The position numbers and the translations under genes were made by a program. A stretch of 42,801 nt of DNA from a virus. Shown in pieces: positions 24,877 through 33,915 of this stretch. Position 1 is the stretch's first letter. Each line of letters starts with the position of its first letter. The notes under the pieces were generated by a model that worked only from the letters and a program-made list of their open reading frames with translations, did no database searches and was not told the DNA's origin. The stretch is taken from IMG/VR virus record IMGVR_UViG_3300036760_000056, positions 1-42,801 of that record. One strand, 5' to 3'.

Positions 24877-26211
24877 ATGGAAGTAACCTTACATCCAGCA
24901 CAAGACAGAATTTTTGAATCCTCCGCACGCTTCATTGGAGCAATCGCGGGGATTCGCGGCGGCAAGACTTATATTGGCGCACTTTGGCTTTTGGAGCAGA
25001 TTCAAACTGACTATAAAAATGGCAGGTATGGCGACTATTTAATATGCGCCCCTACAAATCCAACATTAGATCAGTCCACCCTGCCCAAATTTAAGGAATT
25101 CTTTCCGAAAGATTGGGGAGAATGGAAGGAACAAAAGAAGTGCTTCGAGTTGGCGTGGAATCGCCCCGGATCAGATGAACCCTGCCGCATATTTGTGCGG
25201 TCATTGGATGATCCCGATTCTGTCGAGGGTATGGATTGTCTCGCGGCATGGATTGATGAAGCGGGTAAAATTAAAGGCGAAGGTTGGATCAATGTTCAAG
25301 GCCGTCTTTCTGTAAACCTAGGACGGGCGATCCTAACCTCGACGCCGTATGCCGTGAATTGGTTTCAGCGCGACATTCTCAACAAGGCCGGGGCAATATA
25401 TAATTTTGATGATACCGGGCATTGCGAAGTGCGCCATTTTCCAGCACGCGGCAATACGATTGAAGTCGTCACTTGGTCGTCGATTGGCAACCCCGTGTTT
25501 CCGAAAGATGAATTTGAGAGGATGCAGAAGGAATTGCCGAAGGCAATTTTTGATCGAAGATACCGTGGTTTGTTCACACGCTTGGAAGGTTTGGTCTATC
25601 CAGAGTTCGATGAAGATTCTTGTTTGGTTGATCCATTTGATATTCCTGATAAGTGGCTGCGTTTTGGGGGTCTTGACTTTGGTAAGTCTAACCCTAATGC
25701 GATTCTGTCTATTGCACTCGATCCCGAAACTAAAATTTTTTATGTCTTCAAAGAGTTCTACGCGAGTGAAACGCTATTAAAGACAATCTCGATTCATCTG
25801 AATAACGAGAATCTTTCTTACGTTTTGGCTGATACTCAAGCCGCGCAGTTGATTTTGGAACTGAATCAGTTTTATGGAAACCGCAATGTTAAACCAGCAG
25901 ATAAGACCAAAGATACTGGCATTGCTAGAATTCGCGGTTTGTTGCAAGAAGGGCGACTCAAATTTTTTCGGGGTAAGACTTCGCATACTTTGGATGAGAT
26001 TCAGTCTTACCATTACGCGGCCCCTGATGCAAATGGTTTTAATAATGACAAGACAGTGGACAAAAACAATCACTGTATGGACGCGCTGCGATATGCTTTC
26101 AGCCGTCCGATGACTGGCCTTTATTTGCACCATGTTGGCGCGGCCAAAGGCAAGAAACGTAAACGAATGAGTAGTCGCGTAGAAATAACTGACTCGATAA
26201 CGGGATATTAA
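24877..26211 (+). CDS. terL: Large terminase subunit (ATPase and nuclease)
   Basis: The 444-residue packaging motor shows an N-terminal ATPase with Walker A AGIRGGKTYIG (Lys30, Thr31), the adenine/Q-region near the N-terminus, and Walker B CLAAWIDEAGK (Asp127, Glu128), followed by the coupling motif LTSTPY. The C-terminal RNase H-like nuclease begins LRFGGLDFGKSNPNAIL (catalytic Asp), then YVLADTQAAQLILEL and NHCMDALRYAF. It cuts and translocates DNA into the prohead with the small subunit and portal. The ribosome site overlaps the end of the tRNA-Thr gene. Its length and layout are normal for podovirus terminases. Confidence 0.95.
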   Translation: MEVTLHPAQDRIFESSARFIGAIAGIRGGKTYIGALWLLEQIQTDYKNGRYGDYLICAPTNPTLDQSTLPKFKEFFPKDWGEWKEQKKCFELAWNRPGSDEPCRIFVRSLDDPDSVEGMDCLAAWIDEAGKIKGEGWINVQGRLSVNLGRAILTSTPYAVNWFQRDILNKAGAIYNFDDTGHCEVRHFPARGNTIEVVTWSSIGNPVFPKDEFERMQKELPKAIFDRRYRGLFTRLEGLVYPEFDEDSCLVDPFDIPDKWLRFGGLDFGKSNPNAILSIALDPETKIFYVFKEFYASETLLKTISIHLNNENLSYVLADTQAAQLILELNQFYGNRNVKPADKTKDTGIARIRGLLQEGRLKFFRGKTSHTLDEIQSYHYAAPDANGFNNDKTVDKNNHCMDALRYAFSRPMTGLYLHHVGAAKGKKRKRMSSRVEITDSITGY

Positions 26212-26215
26212 ATTT

Positions 26216-28141
26216 ATGGCCTACGAAGAAAACAAAGACCAGCAAGTTGCACCAGAACCGCAGGAGGGCGAAACACAACCCGCGCCTACTGGCCCGATTC
26301 AGATCAGCGACGCTCTCGGCATTGATGCCGAACAAAAGTGTATCGACGATTTGATTAGTATGTTTGAGCCTTGGGAATCTTGGCGCAGACCCTATGAAAC
26401 TCTTTGGGAAGAAATTTATCGGCTTTATTTTTCAAGTCAAGATAAGCGCAAAACAAGCACGCGTTCTTCCATTACTGTTCCAATCGTCTTCCAGATCATA
26501 GAAGCGGCAGTTCCAAAAGTCGTCAATACAATTTTCGGATCAGGTGAAGAGTTCTTTGATATTATCCCGGTCAATCCCGCCGACCAAGACTTCGCAGACG
26601 GGATGCGTACTCTTCTCACGTTCCAATTAAATCAAGCAGAGTTTATGATTAAATTCGTGGACTTTGTTAAACAGCTTTTACTTTATGGCACATCTTACTT
26701 CCATGTTTATTGGAAGGTGAAAAGAGAATGGGTCACATCACGCACACCCATTCGTGAACCTCTCACAATCAATGGACTCGTTATTGATCCCAACAATATT
26801 CGGTGGGAAGAGAAGCGGGAATACAAAGTTGTCGAACGTCGTCCAGAGATTGATGTACTTGATATTCTTGATGTATTTCCTGATCCTGAATCCCGCAACG
26901 AGAACGATGCGCGGGGTGTTTTTGTACGGTCGTGGATGAGTATTCAAGATGTGAAGAATATGGGGAAGGGACAATTTCCTATATTTGGAAATACCGAAAA
27001 TCCAAAGTTGGTAGAAGGCGACACCAAGTTCGGAGAATCGCGTCAGGCGCGTTATTCTATTCGCGGCCTATCGACTCCTTCCGGGAAAGACCTCGTTGAA
27101 GTTTTGACCTTTTGGGGAAAGTACGACCTCGACGGCGACGGCATTAAAGAGAAATGTCAGATCATCATTGCGAACCGACAGGTTATTCTTGTCGCCCGTT
27201 CAAATCCGTTCCATCATCAGCAATGCCCCGTCGTGCGCTGTGTTTTCTTCCCCATTCCTTTAGAGTGGTTCGGTATGGGTTTAGTTGAACCCATCATAAG
27301 CAATGTCCATGAGCTTTGGACACTCCGCAGACAACGCATTGATAATATAAATTTGATCCTGAATAGAATGTGGAAGGTCAATTCTCTCGCAGATATTGAT
27401 CTTGATACGCTCATATCAACTCCCAATGGTATCATATTAACTGACCAGATGGATGGCGTTGAACCAATCGAGACAGGTGATGTTACTTCTTCTGCTTACA
27501 ATGAGGCTACGATTGTACAATCTGATATTGAAAATGCAACAGCCCCTCGGTCTATCCAAGGTTCGCCGGAGTCTGGGCGTCTTGGCCGCACAGCCAAAGG
27601 AGCGCAACTTATCATCGGTCAAGCTCTTGAAAAATTTGCAGTTGGTACCAAGCTCGTTGAAGAACTTGGAATTAAACGCGTCCTCAAACTCGTACAAGGT
27701 TTGAATCTACAGTTTATTGATACCGACCAACAGTTGAATGACACCTATGGTTTTCTTTTTCAGCCGCTTCAAGACCCAATAACGGGTCAACCCATTGGCC
27801 CGGCGATTCAATCTGTGGAAGATTTACGGGTAGACTTCAAGTACAAGATGGTTGGGATCAGTGACATGATCGGAACCGAAGGTAAGATTCAGCAACTCAC
27901 GACAATCTTTGGTACCTTCGCGCCATATCTTGCACCAGAGTCTATCGAAAGCATCCTCGACAAAATCGTAAAACTTTCTGGTTTCGATCCAAATGAAATA
28001 AACATAACAGCAGTAGCCAATCCTTTGGGCGCAATGGCGAATACCGCTGCGACTGGTGAGCGCGTGAATCCCGAACAGAACGCGATCTTGGAACAAAACA
28101 AACAGAACGGGCCTTCGGCTCCGAAGACTCCGGGGAGATAA
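26216..28141 (+). CDS. Portal protein
   Basis: The 641-residue protein starts after the terminase stop with a 4-base gap. Central features of a podovirus portal are present: WESWRRPYETLWEEIYRLYF, a beta/helix wing (LDIFPDPESRNENDARGVFV), VFFPIPLEWFGMGLVEPI followed by the long stem helix ELWTLRRQRIDNINLILNRM, a tunnel-loop region SPESGRLGRTAKGAQLIIGQ, and an extended C-terminal crown. It forms the dodecameric DNA channel at the capsid vertex. The assignment rests on motif order, size and its place between terminase and scaffold. Confidence 0.9.
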   Translation: MAYEENKDQQVAPEPQEGETQPAPTGPIQISDALGIDAEQKCIDDLISMFEPWESWRRPYETLWEEIYRLYFSSQDKRKTSTRSSITVPIVFQIIEAAVPKVVNTIFGSGEEFFDIIPVNPADQDFADGMRTLLTFQLNQAEFMIKFVDFVKQLLLYGTSYFHVYWKVKREWVTSRTPIREPLTINGLVIDPNNIRWEEKREYKVVERRPEIDVLDILDVFPDPESRNENDARGVFVRSWMSIQDVKNMGKGQFPIFGNTENPKLVEGDTKFGESRQARYSIRGLSTPSGKDLVEVLTFWGKYDLDGDGIKEKCQIIIANRQVILVARSNPFHHQQCPVVRCVFFPIPLEWFGMGLVEPIISNVHELWTLRRQRIDNINLILNRMWKVNSLADIDLDTLISTPNGIILTDQMDGVEPIETGDVTSSAYNEATIVQSDIENATAPRSIQGSPESGRLGRTAKGAQLIIGQALEKFAVGTKLVEELGIKRVLKLVQGLNLQFIDTDQQLNDTYGFLFQPLQDPITGQPIGPAIQSVEDLRVDFKYKMVGISDMIGTEGKIQQLTTIFGTFAPYLAPESIESILDKIVKLSGFDPNEINITAVANPLGAMANTAATGERVNPEQNAILEQNKQNGPSAPKTPGR

Positions 28142-28142
28142 G

Positions 28143-28436
28143 ATGAGCGACTTGAGCGAACAGCAGCTTGCGCGTCTGGCAAATGATGTTAATAACGGTC
28201 ATATCATTCGATCTTTTTGTCAGCACCCCGGTTTCAAACTCTATAAAGCTGAACTTGATTTAATCTTGGAAGACAAAAAAAATATATGGCTTCGTGGTTC
28301 AGATGAAGATGCGAAGACAGAACGCATACGCGCCCAAGGCGTTCAGAAGGCCGTAGATATTCTTAAACAATTTATTCTCATCGGTGATAGATCGGCACAA
28401 ATCATCAACAACGAAGTGCCAAATCCCACTGAATAA
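28143..28436 (+). CDS. Hypothetical late protein (97 aa)
   Basis: AGAT-GGGG upstream is weak; the ATG follows the portal stop by one base. The protein (MSDLSEQQLARLANDVNNGH) is helical and charged, with a hydrophobic helix (AVDILKQFILIGDRSAQII). Small proteins in this location are often head-assembly or packaging accessories. Function unknown. Confidence 0.65.
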   Translation: MSDLSEQQLARLANDVNNGHIIRSFCQHPGFKLYKAELDLILEDKKNIWLRGSDEDAKTERIRAQGVQKAVDILKQFILIGDRSAQIINNEVPNPTE

Positions 28437-28490
28437 TCCTTTTAGGAACCCGCGTACAAGAGACGCGACAAGTTCCAAGGAAGTAACAAA

Positions 28491-29309
28491 ATGGAAAACA
28501 GTAACAATCAGTCTGCCCCGGCAGCAGAAGCACCAGCAGCCGACAATGCGGAATCGACTACTAGTTCACCAGATGCAGTTGGAGCAACAGGCGGAGTCAA
28601 CGATACCACCCAGAATCCTCCGAAACCAGTTGAGCCAACATTCGATCCTCGGACAAGCTATGATTCACTTGTTAAGGAACTTCAAAGCGTAAACAAGAAT
28701 TATGGAAATCTTCGTTCTGAGTTTACTCGCCGCACTCAATATGAGGCGCAGTTAAAACAGCAGATCGACACTCTCCATAAAGCCTTCGCAGAAGCGACGA
28801 AACAGGAAGTAAGCCCCGAAGAGTTTATGAAGTCCTTGCAGACACAAGGCATAAAAGCGTTCGACCCACTTAGAGATCAGTGGACAAAAGAACTGAAAAC
28901 AGAACACGAAAAGGCATTGGAAGCACGCGATCATCAGATCACTGGCTTGCAGACCAATTTCGAGATTATGCGCCGCGAATTGAATGTCGCGGAATATCCT
29001 GACTTCGCCAAATTGAAGTCAGTAATGAACGAAATTGCGTCTTCGGAAAATTGCCCCGTTGACTGGAATCAGGACGTTGGCGTTATTTATGATACCTTGT
29101 ATAAACTTGCACGCGACCTAAAAGCAGAGGAATCTGTTAAACAAGCACATGAGCTTGGCCGAAAAGCGGCTGATGCTCAATCCGCGAAAGAAGCTGGATC
29201 AGCTGTCGCGGCGGGTGGTAAAACCAATACAGCTGGCTTGGACACGCGCCAGATGAGTGCCGCACAGTTGAAACAACACTTTGCGAAACTCGGAATGGTT
29301 AGCGACTAA
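28491..29309 (+). CDS. Scaffold-like protein
   Basis: The 272-residue protein has a disordered Ala/Pro/Asn-rich N-terminus, a long charged coiled-coil middle (YDSLVKELQSVNKNYGNLRS, QLKQQIDTLHKAFAEATKQE) and a short basic C-terminal helix (MSAAQLKQHFAKLGMVSD) that could contact the capsid protein. The position directly upstream of the major capsid gene and the composition are those of a scaffold. AAGGAAG precedes the ATG. Confidence 0.8.
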   Translation: MENSNNQSAPAAEAPAADNAESTTSSPDAVGATGGVNDTTQNPPKPVEPTFDPRTSYDSLVKELQSVNKNYGNLRSEFTRRTQYEAQLKQQIDTLHKAFAEATKQEVSPEEFMKSLQTQGIKAFDPLRDQWTKELKTEHEKALEARDHQITGLQTNFEIMRRELNVAEYPDFAKLKSVMNEIASSENCPVDWNQDVGVIYDTLYKLARDLKAEESVKQAHELGRKAADAQSAKEAGSAVAAGGKTNTAGLDTRQMSAAQLKQHFAKLGMVSD

Positions 29310-29344
29310 CCTAGCGATTGGACTTTTACTTCTAGGAGCCTCAA

Positions 29345-30286
29345 ATGGCTAATACAATAGGTATTTCTACCGCCGTCGGTAATACATTTACCGATACTGG
29401 CGTTTATTATGACAAGCGTTGGCTGGAACGTCTGATTCCCCAGCTGTATTTTGAAGACCTTGGCACAAAACGCCCTCTTCCGAAACAGTCTGGTACGCTG
29501 GTTAAGTTCCGTCGTCTGAATAAGCTGACGGCTATTTCCAGTCCGCTGACAGAAAATACCAATCCGTCGGAAACGACTGTTGGTACAACCGAAGTTACTG
29601 TTGAGCCGCTGACGTATGGACAGTTTGTGAAAACGTCCAAAGAATTACAGTGGAAGTCAATCAACCCCATCATGGACGAAATCTCTGATGAATTGTCTGA
29701 CAACGCTGCTCTTTCTTATGACACCATCGTTCGCGCCGCGCTCTCCGGCAACTTCACCAACCAGTTCGCTGGTGGTGCGGTGTCCGAAATCACAGTGGCT
29801 GATGCTTCTGTGTTGAACGCTGCCGAAATTCGCAAAGCTGTTTATTCTCTCCGTAAGAGCAATGTTCCCGGTTTTCAGGGCAATATGTACAAATCCTTGA
29901 TCCATCCGGCGGGGCATTTCGATCTACAGTCTGATACGGCTGCGGGTTCTTGGCTTGAAACATCGAAATATATCAAGAACGATGAAATCATGCGCGGTGA
30001 AGTTGGCGCGTTGTATGGTACTCGTTTCGTGGTTTCCACGAACGCGGGTTCTGGTACTGGCGCGACTGACGAAACCTTCCATGCTTACGTCTTCGGACGT
30101 GATGCTTATGCCGTGACCGAGCTTTCTGGTCAGGGTATGGAAATGATTCGCAAAGAATCAGGGCCGCAGGATACATCCAATCCGTTGAATATGTTTTCTA
30201 CGGTTGGTTGGAAGTTCGTTCTCGCCGCGAAAGTTCTACAGAGCCTCCGGGCTGTGCAGATTTACGCGGGTTCGGCTGCTGAGTAA
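29345..30286 (+). CDS. Major capsid protein, N4-gp56 family
   Basis: The 313-residue protein matches the N4 gp56 capsid family: WLERLIPQLYFEDLGTKRPL, the SGTLVKFRRLNKL strand, LTYGQFVKTSKELQWKSIN and PIMDEISDELSDNAALSYDT, then a domain ending in EMIRKESGPQDTSNPLNMFS. It forms the HK97-fold icosahedral shell. AGGAG precedes the ATG, and the gene is followed by a strong hairpin. The family is well known from podoviruses and related uncultured phages. Confidence 0.93.
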   Translation: MANTIGISTAVGNTFTDTGVYYDKRWLERLIPQLYFEDLGTKRPLPKQSGTLVKFRRLNKLTAISSPLTENTNPSETTVGTTEVTVEPLTYGQFVKTSKELQWKSINPIMDEISDELSDNAALSYDTIVRAALSGNFTNQFAGGAVSEITVADASVLNAAEIRKAVYSLRKSNVPGFQGNMYKSLIHPAGHFDLQSDTAAGSWLETSKYIKNDEIMRGEVGALYGTRFVVSTNAGSGTGATDETFHAYVFGRDAYAVTELSGQGMEMIRKESGPQDTSNPLNMFSTVGWKFVLAAKVLQSLRAVQIYAGSAAE

Positions 30287-30304
30287 TCTGTCGTAGTTTT
30301 ATTG

Positions 30305-30334
30305 CGCCCCTTTTGGGGTTTCCCGGAAGGGGCG
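30305..30334 (+). terminator. Terminator-like hairpin after the capsid gene
   Basis: CGCCCCTT (30305-30312) pairs with AAGGGGCG (30327-30334) around a 14-base loop, with a second short GGGG/CCC pairing inside. The 3' flank is AT-rich (taaataaaatt) rather than a clean U-tract, so it could attenuate rather than stop transcription. The 3' arm AAGGGG may also be the ribosome site of the next gene. Confidence 0.7.
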
Positions 30335-30345
30335 TAAATAAAATT

Positions 30346-30822
30346 ATGCTATATTGTACCTTTTACAATAAGTTGCGTAAGCTCAATAAAAATCTTCGTA
30401 TATACGGAGACGACGCTGCTCCCAATCGTCCTTGGGGTTTGTACATCGTGACCAAAGACGGAATGGAACAGAATCATATTTGCGGTATTAGTCGGGATGG
30501 TGGGATGGTTTATGAACTGACTGAACGACGGTGGGATGGTTTTATTCTTCGCCAAGGATGGCGACGTGTTTTGAAAATTCTACTTTCAAAAGGAATAATC
30601 AACCGTCAGAAAACTGAATACGAATTTATGACAGCATTTGAAGGAAATCGCGGACGTGGTTTGAAGATAGAGAAAGACCCTCTTTCCAAAGCGATGGAAG
30701 AAGCTAGGGCGCGTGGTTTGGCAAAAACTGGCGTAGAAAATTACGTCGAGGTAGACGATTTGGTGGATATTCATAGATGGCGTGAGAAGTTGCGCCAAGA
30801 CAAATCAAACTACTGGGCGTAA
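30346..30822 (+). CDS. Hypothetical late protein (158 aa)
   Basis: The ATG at 30346 gives a protein starting MLYCTFYNKLRKLNKNLRIY; an earlier start would lie inside the hairpin. The N-terminal half is beta-rich with aromatic residues (PWGLYIVTKDGMEQNHICGI), followed by a helical basic part and a charged C-terminus. It shares its place with small connector genes in other podoviruses, but no family is recognised. Confidence 0.6.
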   Translation: MLYCTFYNKLRKLNKNLRIYGDDAAPNRPWGLYIVTKDGMEQNHICGISRDGGMVYELTERRWDGFILRQGWRRVLKILLSKGIINRQKTEYEFMTAFEGNRGRGLKIEKDPLSKAMEEARARGLAKTGVENYVEVDDLVDIHRWREKLRQDKSNYWA

Positions 30823-30832
30823 GGAGAATACC

Positions 30833-31219
30833 ATGATTGGAAGCGCGGCGGGTTTCTGTCAGAAACATAAAATCGACAAGATGTTTGTTGGCCTAGAAGA
30901 TGCCACAGAACCAACGTGTGTGCGATGTGTGGCTGACGCAACTCCAAAATTAGGACGCGACCAGAAAGTTGAAGACCCCGGCGAAGGATTTTTTCACGGA
31001 AAAGGGTCTAGCGCGAATATCACCGTGACTGAATCGGCGCATGGTGCTGTCGCTGGGCCAGTTGCTCCAATTGTAAAAGCAACAAGCCTTGAAGCCCATA
31101 TCAACCATGCTATTAGCTGGCTGACAACGGCTCCGATGCCGAAAGACCTCAAACAATTTAAGAGCCTCCAAAAGTCTATAGCGATTTTGCAGGGCCTATT
31201 GGAGAACAAAAATGGATAA
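30833..31219 (+). CDS. Hypothetical late protein with N-terminal Cys/His cluster (128 aa)
   Basis: AAGGAG six bases upstream supports the ATG at 30833. Residues 9-31 (CQKHKIDKMFVGLEDATEPT, then CVRC) carry a likely zinc knuckle; a flexible middle leads to a helical C-terminus (HINHAISWLTTAPMPKDLKQ). It overlaps the following gene by 8 bp. Function unknown. Confidence 0.6.
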   Translation: MIGSAAGFCQKHKIDKMFVGLEDATEPTCVRCVADATPKLGRDQKVEDPGEGFFHGKGSSANITVTESAHGAVAGPVAPIVKATSLEAHINHAISWLTTAPMPKDLKQFKSLQKSIAILQGLLENKNG

Positions 31220-31478
31220 CCATGAAATTTTGTCAGAGTTTTGTATTCCAGAATCTGAATTGGACGCGGCTCTTGAGATTGGCGATTTTGGAAAACTTGG
31301 TATAACAGTTGAAGTGATTGGCCGCATCAATGGTATGGTTGTTTTTCGTAAACATAAGAAAGCAACTCCCGAAGGTAATTTCAAACCAGAAGGTGCCAAA
31401 GATATTCGTGAACGCCTGTTGGAAAAACAAGATGCCGAAGAAGACGCGACTGACCCAAACGATAATCCAGAGGAATAA
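31212..31478 (+). CDS. Hypothetical acidic late protein (88 aa)
   Basis: The sequence begins MDNHEILSEFCIPESELDAA, with a beta strand pair (LGITVEVIGRINGMVVFRKH) and a strongly acidic disordered C-terminus. No ribosome site stands out, so translation is probably coupled to the preceding gene. Function unknown. Confidence 0.6.
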   Translation: MDNHEILSEFCIPESELDAALEIGDFGKLGITVEVIGRINGMVVFRKHKKATPEGNFKPEGAKDIRERLLEKQDAEEDATDPNDNPEE

Positions 31479-31481
31479 AAA

Positions 31482-31976
31482 ATGGCACTCAACTGGCCCA
31501 ATTATCCAGAGAACGTGGGCGGGGACGAGCCGACAGCATCACCGACAAAGAATCAAAACTCGCTACTTGGAGCAGAACGTGGAACCCAATTTGTCCGTCG
31601 TCTCGAAACTGACGCTAATCGTAATCTCTACGTTCGCATTGCTGCTGACGATTCACTTCCTGCACCAGTTTCAGCTTTGGCTGGCAGTAGCATCAGTGGA
31701 GTTACAGCAAGTACCCTTTCAACAATTTTAACTTATACCGCCGCATCCGGTGTTAAACTGACACGAATTGGAGTAAGTGGAACGGACTATGCAAAATTTC
31801 AGATTTTTCGCAATACGGTGCTTATTGAAACTAAACGCTCCGGCCCAGATAGAAGTCTTGACTTTATTTTTACTTCTCCTCTCGGCTTGGTTAGCGGGGA
31901 TGTTCTCGATATAAAAGTGACACATTACGCACCGGGCGTATTAGCAGATTTTGAATCAACAATTTACGGAGCTTAA
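31482..31976 (+). CDS. Beta-rich virion protein, decoration/fibre-type candidate
   Basis: The 164-residue protein has a disordered N-terminus (MALNWPNYPENVGGDEPTAS) and a beta-sandwich-like C-terminal part: STLSTILTYTAASGVKLTRI, GTDYAKFQIFRNTVLIETKR, SGDVLDIKVTHYAPGVLADF. The last half resembles jelly-roll domains of phage surface proteins. It is one of three neighbouring beta-rich proteins (with 32247 and 33315). A decoration or receptor-contact role is inferred. Confidence 0.6.
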   Translation: MALNWPNYPENVGGDEPTASPTKNQNSLLGAERGTQFVRRLETDANRNLYVRIAADDSLPAPVSALAGSSISGVTASTLSTILTYTAASGVKLTRIGVSGTDYAKFQIFRNTVLIETKRSGPDRSLDFIFTSPLGLVSGDVLDIKVTHYAPGVLADFESTIYGA

Positions 31977-31977
31977 A

Positions 31978-32235
31978 ATGAGCGATATTGGCGGTTCTTA
32001 TCCAATCCAGATTCAGACACATGAAACCAAGGATATGAAATTAAAATGGATCGCGGCGCGTAAACAAGAAGCAAAGTCAAAACTTGTTCATTTCAAACAA
32101 GCGATTGAAGATTTGATTCAGGGAAAAGTTCCTGAAATTGAACGGCAGATTATGGCCGCTTCACAGGAATTGCAGCAACTTGAATTTCAAGAAACACAAC
32201 TAAAAAATTCGGTAGACGCCGATATAGTTGAATAA
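31978..32235 (+). CDS. Coiled-coil late protein (85 aa)
   Basis: ACGGAG precedes the ATG. After a short strand (GGSYPIQIQTHETKDMKLKW), residues 20-80 form one long amphipathic helix with several heptads (EAKSKLVHFKQAIEDLIQGK, IERQIMAASQELQQLEFQET). It may be a trimeric stalk or assembly adaptor placed between two surface proteins. Confidence 0.6.
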   Translation: MSDIGGSYPIQIQTHETKDMKLKWIAARKQEAKSKLVHFKQAIEDLIQGKVPEIERQIMAASQELQQLEFQETQLKNSVDADIVE

Positions 32236-32246
32236 GGAGAAACAAT

Positions 32247-33221
32247 ATGGCAGATGGACATTTTCCAACATTAGTATCCGCTACACGGGATGCGAACGCT
32301 TCAACCAATCCGTTGTTCACGCGTCTAACCGACGGGACGACCAATGTTAGTTTGACTGGTAGTTCGCTCAATGTAAATCTCACCAATGCAAGCATCGTCG
32401 TAACGGCGACTGACCTCGACATTCGTGATCTTTCACACACGCAAGATTCAATTAAAATCGGAGACGGCACAGATTTCTTGGAAGTTAATGCCGATGGTAG
32501 CCTTAACGTCAATGTGACGGGCGGGGCTTCCAATACTCAATATGCCGAAGATACGGCTCATGTCAGTGGCGACATTGGAACAGCGGCTCTCGTTGTTCGC
32601 AAAGATACCATTGGTACAAATACCAGCGCAGATGGTGACTATGCCACTCTTCTACAAGATGCGAATGGTCGTTTGTATGTTCAAATTCACGATGGCGGAA
32701 ACTCGATTACTGTTGATGGTACTGTGGCTGTATCCAGTGTTGCTGGTACGGTTACTGTTGCTGCGACTGATCTCGATATACGCGATCTTAACCTCACCCA
32801 AGATGCCGTAAAGGTGTCAGGGAATTCTACAGCAAATAGCGCAACCAATCCTATCTTTGTAAAAGAAGTGGATGCGGTTGTTTCAAATGAAGTTCATTCT
32901 TATAATACGGCTTCTGCCGTGGCTTCGGATGCGACTTCAAACCATGATTATACTGTCACTGGTACGACTTTCCTGCTCAAGCAGATTAAATTCGCGGCCT
33001 CTGGTGGCGGAAAAGTTGAAATCCAAACTGGCCCCGTTGCTTCTCTTGTGAGCCTTTGTGTTGGATTTATTCCGAAAGATGGTGGGATTGTTCAGATTGA
33101 TTTCAATCCTCCGAAAGAAGTTCCTGTTACCTCAACTGGTACTGTGCGCGTAATTCGCACGAATCGCCAAGGTCAGGCACAGGACTTGTATAGCACAATC
33201 ATCGGAAATGATATTCCGTAA
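32247..33221 (+). CDS. Beta-rich virion protein with internal repeat (324 aa)
   Basis: The protein contains two copies of a motif, ATDLDIRDLSHTQDSIKIG (about 52-70) and ATDLDIRDLNLTQDAVKVSG (about 172-191), and strands with the pattern 'GSLNVNV', 'GTVAVSSVAGTVTVAATD' typical of phage surface or decoration proteins. The C-terminal third (VTGTTFLLKQIKFAASGGGK, VEIQTGPVASLVSLCVGF) is a jelly-roll-like module also seen in the genes at 31482 and 33315. AAGGAG precedes the ATG. The role as capsid decoration, neck fibre or tail fibre is not resolved. Confidence 0.7.
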   Translation: MADGHFPTLVSATRDANASTNPLFTRLTDGTTNVSLTGSSLNVNLTNASIVVTATDLDIRDLSHTQDSIKIGDGTDFLEVNADGSLNVNVTGGASNTQYAEDTAHVSGDIGTAALVVRKDTIGTNTSADGDYATLLQDANGRLYVQIHDGGNSITVDGTVAVSSVAGTVTVAATDLDIRDLNLTQDAVKVSGNSTANSATNPIFVKEVDAVVSNEVHSYNTASAVASDATSNHDYTVTGTTFLLKQIKFAASGGGKVEIQTGPVASLVSLCVGFIPKDGGIVQIDFNPPKEVPVTSTGTVRVIRTNRQGQAQDLYSTIIGNDIP

Positions 33222-33244
33222 TCTGGAATAAAAATTGCTGTGGG

Positions 33245-33296
33245 CCAAGAATGAACTTGGGGTAGGGAATGGACAACCACAATAAACAACCATTCC
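33245..33296 (+). other. Two short hairpins between structural genes
   Basis: CCAAG-CTTGG (33245-33249/33256-33260) is followed by GGAATGG-CCATTCC (33266-33272/33290-33296), then aaatttt. They could form a weak terminator or a processing signal between the genes at 32247 and 33315. Stems are short and the loop of the second is 17 bases. Confidence 0.4.
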
Positions 33297-33314
33297 AAAT
33301 TTTAGGGGATAAGA

Positions 33315-33914
33315 ATGTCTGACATTGCAAACAATCAGAAAAATACGGTTGGTATAGAAAACATAACAAGTGGTAATGATCTTGTTGTGAATTCAGATGG
33401 AAGTATAAACGTCGCTGGAATCATCAGTAATGTACCAGCCGCTACTAATGTCAGCCAATTTGTTTCTGGGGGAAAAGTATTTTCTCTTAGCGCACAACTC
33501 AACATGGCGGCAGCGGATTCTGATAATCCTTTGATTTTAATTCGCAATCCTTCGGGAAGTGGTAAAACCCTTTATCTATACCGAATGTCATTTGGTATCA
33601 ATGTAAATAATGTCAATGCTAATTTCAAGTTAAAACATACGCCGACAATTACATCTAATGGAACAACGGCGACTCCCGTCAATACAAACATCGGTCATGC
33701 CAATACCTCGGTAATGAATGTGTATACATTATCAACACTGTCAGCAAGTGGAACGCAACTAAACTCCTTGACAGTAGCTCAAAACGGCAATACTTTTGAT
33801 TTTTTGGGAGATTTTTCAATTTGGCTTCCACCGGGTAAAGACCTTGTTTTAACGGGAGATCCAAGTTCCAATAACAGAGAATCTTCTGTGACGTTAGTGT
33901 GGGCCGAGGTTTAA
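33315..33914 (+). CDS. Beta-rich virion protein (199 aa)
   Basis: AGGGGAT lies upstream of the ATG. The N-terminus (NNQKNTVGIENITSGNDLVV, NSDGSINVAG) echoes the 'DGSLNVNV' region of the 32247 protein. The rest is beta-sandwich-like: NPSGSGKTLYLYRMSFGINV, NSLTVAQNGNTFDFLGDFSI, WLPPGKDLVLTGDPSSNN. It is probably a surface or decoration protein and a distant relative of its neighbours. Confidence 0.65.
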   Translation: MSDIANNQKNTVGIENITSGNDLVVNSDGSINVAGIISNVPAATNVSQFVSGGKVFSLSAQLNMAAADSDNPLILIRNPSGSGKTLYLYRMSFGINVNNVNANFKLKHTPTITSNGTTATPVNTNIGHANTSVMNVYTLSTLSASGTQLNSLTVAQNGNTFDFLGDFSIWLPPGKDLVLTGDPSSNNRESSVTLVWAEV

Positions 33915-33915
33915 C

